Assembly: GCA_035235625.1 (NCBI GenBank)
Contig: CP141148.1
Span: 6,009,001-6,073,000, forward strand
DNA from: Saururus chinensis
Taxonomy: Eukaryota > Streptophyta > Magnoliopsida > Piperales > Saururaceae
Reading direction: 5' to 3'
Length of the DNA: 64,000 nucleotides
The translations under genes were made by a program, and so were the position numbers. Shown piece by piece: positions 58,775-64,000 of this stretch. The notes under the pieces were generated by a model. That model searched no databases. It worked only from the letters and a program-made list of their open reading frames with translations, and was not told where the DNA came from. The first letter of the stretch is position 1, and the number at the start of each line of letters is the position of its first letter.

Positions 58775-59755
58775 GGAGCAATATTGTTGTAGGGTGGGAG
58801 TAATATTGTTCCAACTTAGAGCAATATTGCATCAACATTGGAGCAATATTGCTGTAGGGTTGGAGCAATATTGCTCCAACTTGGAGCAATATTGCATCAA
58901 CCTTGGAGCAATATTGATGTAACCTTGGAGCAATATTGCTCCAACATTAGAGCAATATTGCATCAATCTTGGAGCAATATTGCTCCACTGTTGGAGCATT
59001 ATTGCTCCAACCTGAAATGTTCGATGATTTTGATGCCTTAAATTTATATAAGTCTTGGAGCAATATTGCTCCAACCTTGAAGCAATATTGCTACAACCTT
59101 GGAACATTGCAAAGTCCCATTTGTCTGCTCTTTGTATCAACTAAATGCTTACCATATAATATCATTTCAACCCCAAATGTTCGATGATTTTGATACCTTT
59201 AAATGTCCGATGATTTTGATGTCATAAACTATTCGATGATTTTGATGTCTTTAATTTATATAAGCCTTGGAACAATATTGCTATAGGGTTGGAGCAATAT
59301 TGCATCAACCTTGGAGTAATATTGATACACCGTTGAAGCAATATTGCTCAAACCTAAAATGTTCATTGGTTTTGATGCCTTTAATTTATTTAAGTCTTGG
59401 AGCAATATTGTTGTAGGGTTGGAGCAATATTACATCAACATTGGAGTTACTACAACGTCGGAGCAATATTGCTCCAACATGAAATGCAATATTGCTAGAC
59501 CGTCAGAGCAATATTGCTCCAACCTAAAATGTTCGATGATTTTGATGCATTTAATTTATATAAGTTTGGAGCAATATTGCTGTAGGGTTGGAGCAATATT
59601 GCATCAACATTGGAGCAATATTGCTGTAGGGTTGGAGCAATATTGCTCCAACCTTGGAGCAATATTGCGACATCGTAAGAGCAATATTGTTACACCTTAG
59701 GAGCAATAATGCTCCAACCTTGCAATAATATTGATGCAGGGATTGAGGAATATTG
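58775..59755. repeat. palindromic minisatellite, left array, about 28-30 units
   Basis: The basic unit is ~22 bp built on the perfect palindrome GGAGCAATATTGCTCC, often extended by flanking TT/AA. Variants replace the right half (CTGTAGGG, CATCAACC, GATGTAACC). Spacing is 21-22 bp within runs. A second-order repeat (GATGATTTTGATGCCTT, then AATTTATATAAG, then CTTGGAGCAATATTG) recurs at about 58741, 59026, 59212, 59373 and 59535. Frames stay open through the array in several phases on both strands, giving repeats like EQYCSNL and GAILLQ; these are artefacts. Confidence 0.93.
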
Positions 59756-59879
59756 CTACAATTGTAAATTATAAATGCTAATAATTCTTGACAACATTAT
59801 AACTTTTTCAATGTGCTTTTTGATGTTTCAGGAACAGTGTCTTCACTATAGTCAGGCTTCCTTTTGTTGAATACCTATC

Positions 59880-60666
59880 ATGGCAAATAAATCAAGTAGG
59901 TTTATTTTAATCCCTAAGTTTAAAATGATTGTGGATGTTGTTGATGTACTAATATTAATGCTTATGCATTAGGATTATTGCTCTTGTTATAGCAATATTT
60001 TAAATGTTAATCCTATTATCAATAATTGAATTATATGCGACATTTTAAAGACATTATTGCTACACCATTTCTGCATTATTGGTAATTTTATAGCACACTA
60101 GCTAAAAATGTTGTAGCATTATTTCAGCTATACTCATACTATCTTGAATTTGATGCCAATGTATATTTTAAATATTGCTATGTTATTTACAGGGTTATAT
60201 TCAACACTTTTATTATACGTATATGTACCTTCTTACTAATACTTAGATATGTATTGATGCAGAAGATCTTGAATTGAATAAGAGGGGCTCAGACCTTGGA
60301 GGAGGATCAGGAAGAAATAGGCGAGAGTCATTGAAAGTCCCTTGTTTCCCCTCAGGACTAGCAAAGTCAGTGAACATATTGTCTACCTTCCCAGAGGTGA
60401 AGACTCTTGTTAGCCAAACCCCCTTCATCCAATTATTAGACGCCAGTAACATCATTTGTCAGGCATCACTCTTTGAAGTAATTTTGGGTTATTGGACTGA
60501 GGACCAACCTGGGGTCACATTCAAAGGATGCAGAATTGACTTCACTGTGGAGGATGTGGCCCTCACTACTGGCCTAAAGAAGGGGGGCGATCGGGTGGTC
60601 TTTGCCCAAGAAAGGGAGGAGAGGGGTGCGTATTGTAAGCGTCCATTGAACTCCAGCACGAAGTGA
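59880..60666 (+). CDS. transposon protein fragment, DUF1985/plant-mobile-domain-like
   Basis: A possible first exon, ATG at 59880 to 59895 with donor GTAGGT, would join in frame to 60263-60666 after the acceptor TTGATGCAG; the large exon alone encodes about 130 residues. The recognisable core is GYWTEDQPGVTFKGCRIDFT-VEDVALTTGLKKGG. It fits the helix-rich block with F-x-EDVAL-TGL found in plant transposon proteins of the DUF1985 and plant mobile domain groups, often linked to Ulp1 proteases in MULEs. The frame stops at 60666 inside sequence belonging to the captured UFL1 exon on the other strand, so the protein is truncated. No Ulp1 or transposase domain follows. Confidence 0.6.
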
Positions 60667-60900
60667 TCCAAGTATCTCACCTTCCTTAACTAGACCATTA
60701 CATAAAGATTGGAAGAAAACACCTTCAACAGATACACCACTCGATCCATCTGTCTCAATTAATAATTGTTGTAGAGAGCTCCAAACTGTTGATAAATTAG
60801 TGGGAACAATGATACCCCTTGAAGCTCCACGCACCATAGCATTAATACGTGCAACATATGCAGGTGTATACAGTTGTCCTCCCTCAAGTCTTCCTTGCAC
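60631..60900 (-). pseudogene. UFL1: captured UFL1 exon (E3 UFM1-protein ligase 1)
   Basis: On the minus strand about 90 residues match plant UFL1 without a break: QGRLEGGQLYTPAYVARINA, VRGASRGI-VPTNLS, WSSLQQLL, GVSVEG-FFQSLCNGLVKEG, EILGSLRAGVQWT. UFL1 transfers the ubiquitin-like UFM1 to target proteins at the ER. A splice acceptor (ATTCTTTCTAG, at 60911-60901) sits just before the first homologous codon, so genomic DNA with intron was captured rather than cDNA. The fragment ends where the transposon ORF's sequence begins. It is too short to act as a ligase. Antisense or siRNA effects on the parent gene are conceivable. Confidence 0.88.
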
Positions 60901-60904
60901 CTAG

Positions 60905-61535
60905 AAAGAATAAAAAGGTAATGATGGTACTGCTTTGACAATTGGAGACATGATAAATACAAACCGTTATTGATGAAGCATATTTTTAAGTAGTAAAGAA
61001 TATCTCAGAGAACAAAAATAAAGAAAAAAGTTGTAAAAGTCATGGAGATCCATTTCTTCATAGGCCAGTGACATGGCTACAAGTGATTGCCTGGTATTTC
61101 TTTCAGCTCTCAGAAGTATAAAATCCCATTATGACTAGAACTCAGAGGATTATATTCAGATCTAAGTTTCTATGAGTAGCACCTCATATTTTTTGGCTCC
61201 ACATATCCCTGTAGAAGAACACACTAACTTATAAACAGTAATTAACCTAATCTTCTGTTCATCTTTATTTTCTTGGAATAGTTAAGTTCATATGATATTG
61301 TGCTATTCACATAAATGATATTCCTAGCTACTGCTCCACTTGACAATGAGGTTTTTGGCATACACAAAAATATTACATGATAAAAAGTTTCATTGAATTT
61401 AACGTGGAAGAATTTGAATGCATGTTAATGTAGGATGAAGAAAATAAAAATAAACAAGAGAAAGATAATAAGTATCCACTAGTCAATTAGTAGCAGCAGA
61501 TGATCCACACTTTGTGGGTGCCATAATCTCAATCA
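60905..61535. other. Pack-MULE interior, possibly captured UFL1 intron
   Basis: AT-rich, no coding sequence seen. It lies upstream of the captured exon's splice acceptor on the minus strand, so part may be the original UFL1 intron. Confidence 0.4.
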
Positions 61536-61712
61536 AGGTTGGAGCAATATTGCTCCAAGGTTGATGCAATACTGCTCCAAGTTGGAACAATATTGCTCCA
61601 AGGTTGATGTAATATTGCTCCAAGGTTGGAGCAATATTGCTCCAATGCTGATGCAATATTGCTCAAGGTTGGAGCAATATTGCTCCAACCCTACAACAAT
61701 ATTGCTGCAAGG
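61536..61712. repeat. palindromic minisatellite, right array, about 8 units
   Basis: Same GGAGCAATATTGCTCC unit as the left array, including exact palindromes near 61541, 61628 and 61671, at 21-22-bp spacing. The array is about one fifth the length of the left one, so the two arms have changed copy number independently. Confidence 0.93.
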
Positions 61713-63040
61713 CTTATATAAATTGAAGGCATCAAAATAATCGAACATTTAAAGGCATCAAAATCATCGGTAAGCATTTAGTTGATATGAAGAGAAGACA
61801 AAGGGGACAATCTGAAATGCTTTTATGCGTGGCAGGTTTCGTGAACATGAGAAATGAAACCATTAGGTGTTCACAATCATCAGTAGACAGACAACAAAAA
61901 ATTCCAAGTGGAAAAGATACTATTTTTCCTGGAAAAATCAAAACAGAGAAGAGGCTTTGGACAACATAATTTTGATTTGCAGGAGACGAAAAGGCCTCAC
62001 TTTGGTGATCTAGGACTTCAAATTCAAAAATAAAAATAAACACAGAGCATATGCAGTTTCTTCTCTCCGACATATAGAAGCGTGGTAAGCTGAAAGAAAG
62101 CTGATCAAAATATGCGAACAAACGAAATGCAGGTGGAGAGAAATGTGGTAAAAAGTAAAAAATCTAGTTTTCTATTCTTTAAAGAATCTGGGATGCAGTT
62201 GTTTACCGAAGCTTGCAGTAAACACAATGCGGAAAAATCAAAACCCAAAAATTGTCTGTGAAAGAAAATGAAACATGCAGAATCTGGGATGGAGCAGTGG
62301 CGCAGTAAACACAATGTGGAACAATGAAAACCCAGAAGTTGTTCGTGAAAGAAAATGGAACAGAAAAACAATCAAAGTTCCTTTTTTTCCACTGGAATGA
62401 TGGATAAAGACAATAAAAAATACATACACACATCTGCAAATGAAGTTCATTTGTTGTACCTCTACGATATGAAGTTTCGATCGTCGAACGGGAATAAAAA
62501 ATCAGGAGCGAGCACCAACAAAAAGATGGTGGTTGCGATTTTTCTGCCTAAGAACTCTTCTCCGGCGTCGATCGCCGCTTCTCTGGTCACCAGGTGGGAG
62601 GGGGAGCACCAGGCACCGGCTCCTCCGATCGCCTCTTCTCTGGTCAGTGGGTGAGAGCGGGAGTTCTGAGTGAGTCGGTCGTGCCTCTGAGAATATTGCT
62701 GCCTGAGAACTCTTCTCTGGCGTCGATCTCCGCTTCTCTGGTCACTGAGTGGGAGCGGGAGCACCGGGCTGGGTGAGTTGCACACCAGCTCCTCTGATCG
62801 CCTCTTCTCTGGTCAGTGGGTGAGAGCGGGAATTCTGAGCGAATAGGTTCCGTGAAGAGCACTCCACTGGCTTCGGACCGACTCTGATGAATATCTCGCC
62901 CGATTGCCTGTTCACGAATCCCGTTCTTCACCCGGGTCATCGAGTAACCCGGTCTTCTAAACCCACCATGTGACGTGTAGAGCTTTGATTGGGCACTCCC
63001 ACCCACCCCGGTGGGAGTGTGGCACAGCCGATCCGAAGCG
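61713..63040 (-). repeat. right terminal inverted repeat
   Basis: Inverse of the left arm. It is longer by a tandem duplication of 169 bp: GGTCAGTGGGTGAGAGCGGG occurs at about 62642 and 62811, with unit-specific changes between. Confidence 0.88.
62650..62818. repeat. 169-bp duplicated unit in the right arm
   Basis: The CTTCTCTGGTCA-TGGGTGAGAGCGG and CTTCTC-GGCGTCGATC-CCGCTTCTCTGGTCAC blocks occur twice in the right arm (from about 62540 and from about 62710) and once in the left arm (57845-57960). The two right copies differ at many positions, so the duplication may predate this insertion or derive from another element copy. Confidence 0.7.
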
Positions 63041-63049
63041 CCTGATATG
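63041..63049. repeat. 9-bp target duplication CCTGATATG, right
   Basis: Identical to 57627-57635. Confidence 0.9.
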
Positions 63050-63442
63050 GGAGCGTGCGTAATTTGGGCAAAATCGGAAGCGAGGCGAGGGTGGTGTTGT
63101 CATCACCCAAATCTCCCATTGGTGGTGCATCTACAGGATCTTCCTTAAGAGTGGTCAACCAACTAAGAGCCAAACCCGCATGCATCTCTCGCCCGTGATT
63201 TTCTGCCCATAACTTCAATATGTTAGAGTGCTTAAAAAGATTCGGTGCAAGGAGGATGAGCCAATGGTCAATCTAGAAATCTTTGGCGAAAATCTTACAT
63301 GTGAGGATTTCATCATACGGCAGGGGAGTTCCAGCCATGGAAATCAGAGCTAGATGGTAATGAAAATCCCCTAAGATCAAGGCCATCCGTAGGAAGTAAA
63401 TCCTGGATTGCTCGCAGTTAACAAAGTTGAAGGTGGTGACCG
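63050..63442 (-). other. unidentified open frame between Pack-MULE and dioxygenase fragment
   Basis: On the minus strand the frame of the dioxygenase fragment continues past its last recognisable residue. It passes one TAG (63273-63275) and stays open to the insertion site, reading GTPLPYDEILTCKIFAKDF, then after the stop HWLILLAPNLFKHSNILKLW and EDPVDAPPMGDLGDDN. I do not recognise a family. It might be intron, an old transposon gene, or a chimera. Confidence 0.4.
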
Positions 63443-63839
63443 GAATTCGCCTCGACTCCGGCAACGTGTGGTGGTTAAAGTAGTCCCGCCAGTCCAGCAC
63501 CCCATCCTCCTTGGCCAACATACGACTCCAGTATCCCTCCGATGCCGGCGAATTTGGGTCGTAGGAATACTTCAATTTCTCCTTCATTGAAGCACTGGAA
63601 AAGTAGAACTCCGCACTCCGCAAGCCCTCCAGAAGCCCTTCCGGAGTACCCTGTTTAACGACCTGGAATGCCTGCTACTCCCAGCATGCACTCTCGATCG
63701 CCAAAAGCAGGTCGCTGGAGGGTCGGCTCAGGTCGAGGACAGGAACTCCGTAGGCCATAGGCATTTTGCTGCGGAACACTGGGCGGTCGTTTGGGGGCTG
63801 GATGTACTGATAGGGGAGGGTAGAGAGACCGGCTTCCAT
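63443..63839 (-). pseudogene. 2-oxoglutarate/Fe(II) dioxygenase N-terminal domain, broken
   Basis: From an ATG at 63839 the minus strand reads like the DIOX_N half of plant 2OG dioxygenases: YIQPPNDRPVF, GVPVLDLSRPSSDLL, ESACWE, then TAG (63675-63677), then QAFQVVKQGTPEGLLEGL, SMKEKLKYSYDPNSPASEGY and DGVLDWRDYFNHHTLPESRR. The stop replaces the residue before the conserved xFQVVNHG motif. Homology ends near 63443, before the rest of exon 1, and the catalytic double-stranded beta-helix with its HxD...H iron ligands is absent. It is therefore a gene fragment. The subfamily cannot be set. Confidence 0.82.
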
Positions 63840-64000
63840 TCCCATCAGACGCAGTGCGCTGAAGAAGACCCTGTAGTGGGCGATGGGAAAGAAGCAAGCG
63901 GACCGAGGCTGGGAGGTTGATGAAATATGTGGCGGAGAGCGGAAGCGTGGACAGAAGTCCGGTGAGGATGACTGGCGCCTGGGACCGTGGCTGTAAGGAC

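Larger units (their letters stand above)
57636..63040. mobile_element. foldback-type Pack-MULE (Mutator-like), 5405 bp
   Basis: Ends are CGCTTCGGATCGG on both sides as perfect inverted copies, followed by near-identical TGTGCCACACTCCCACC. A perfect 9-bp target duplication flanks them. Terminal inverted repeats extend more than 1.1 kb and merge into arrays of a short palindrome. The interior holds a DUF1985/plant-mobile-domain-like ORF (59880-60666) and an antisense UFL1 exon (60631-60900). No mudrA-type transposase is present, so the element is non-autonomous. Arabidopsis FARE and Kaonashi-type MULEs with long arms and Ulp1-linked genes are the nearest known analogues. Low divergence between the arms suggests recent activity. 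Confidence 0.87.

Noticed and set aside
58388-58792. ~130-residue open frame present in both arms of the Pack-MULE
   Set aside because: It is duplicated because the arms are inverted copies. It lacks a domain or biased composition typical of a protein and runs into the palindromic array.
58838-59700. Frames with repeated EQYCSN/GAILLQ peptides on both strands
   Set aside because: A 22-bp palindromic unit without stop triplets stays open in several frames on both strands, so these are by-products of the repeat.
58775-59755. CRISPR-like regular repeats
   Set aside because: Spacing is too short for spacers, units abut each other, and the context is a plant transposon.

Overview
This window is plant nuclear DNA, most likely from an angiosperm. 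The plant signatures are a type I MADS-box gene, a class I formin with introns, long Ty3/Gypsy chromovirus retrotransposons primed by initiator-Met tRNA, a plastid ycf2 fragment, Tourist- and hAT-type MITEs, and a Mutator-like element. The species cannot be fixed from sequence alone. Most of the window is AT-rich repeat DNA. Three genes look intact: a type I (Mα, AGL62-like) MADS-box gene at 6691-7164, a class I SAM-dependent methyltransferase at 44958-45707, and a four-exon class I formin at 51430-55304.

Layout. 1-17600: AT-rich intergenic DNA holding the MADS gene, a degenerate hAT-type MITE, a ~202-bp tandem repeat, a solo LTR with a 5-bp target duplication (11289-13463), a long hairpin, and a plastid ycf2 fragment beside that hairpin. 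17630-42832: a nest of Gypsy elements, all read on the minus strand where coding is visible. An old, mutated Gypsy element (3' LTR about 19610-31310, interrupted; 5' LTR 40136-42832) received a young Tekay-type chromovirus in its 3' LTR (19961-28649; TSD TGAGC; 1.7-kb LTRs; PBS and PPT present) and a pair of LTR-like repeats in its reverse transcriptase region (33427-37805). A processed flotillin pseudogene abuts the outer edge (42835-43527). 43528-57626: the methyltransferase and formin genes, separated by AT-rich DNA with MITEs.

57627-63049 is a 5.4-kb Mutator-like, foldback-type element with a perfect 9-bp target duplication. Its terminal inverted repeats exceed 1.1 kb and run inward into arrays of a short palindrome. 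The interior holds a DUF1985/plant-mobile-domain-like transposon ORF and, antisense to it, a captured exon of UFL1 (E3 UFM1-protein ligase). This is therefore a Pack-MULE. It landed in an older sequence whose reading frame stays open across the empty site. Upstream on the same strand, and in the same frame, lies a broken 2-oxoglutarate/Fe(II) dioxygenase N-terminal domain (63443-63839).

The best candidates for something undescribed are: (1) the foldback Pack-MULE with palindromic minisatellite arms and an antisense UFL1 exon; (2) a 171-residue accessory ORF between the PBS and gag of the young chromovirus, carrying an EAR-type DLNELP motif, SUMO-interaction-like motifs and a lone CCHC knuckle, and lying exactly inside a plausible intron; (3) a perfect three-pentamer heat-shock element just upstream of the MADS gene. 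All functional statements are inferred from sequence; no searches were run.
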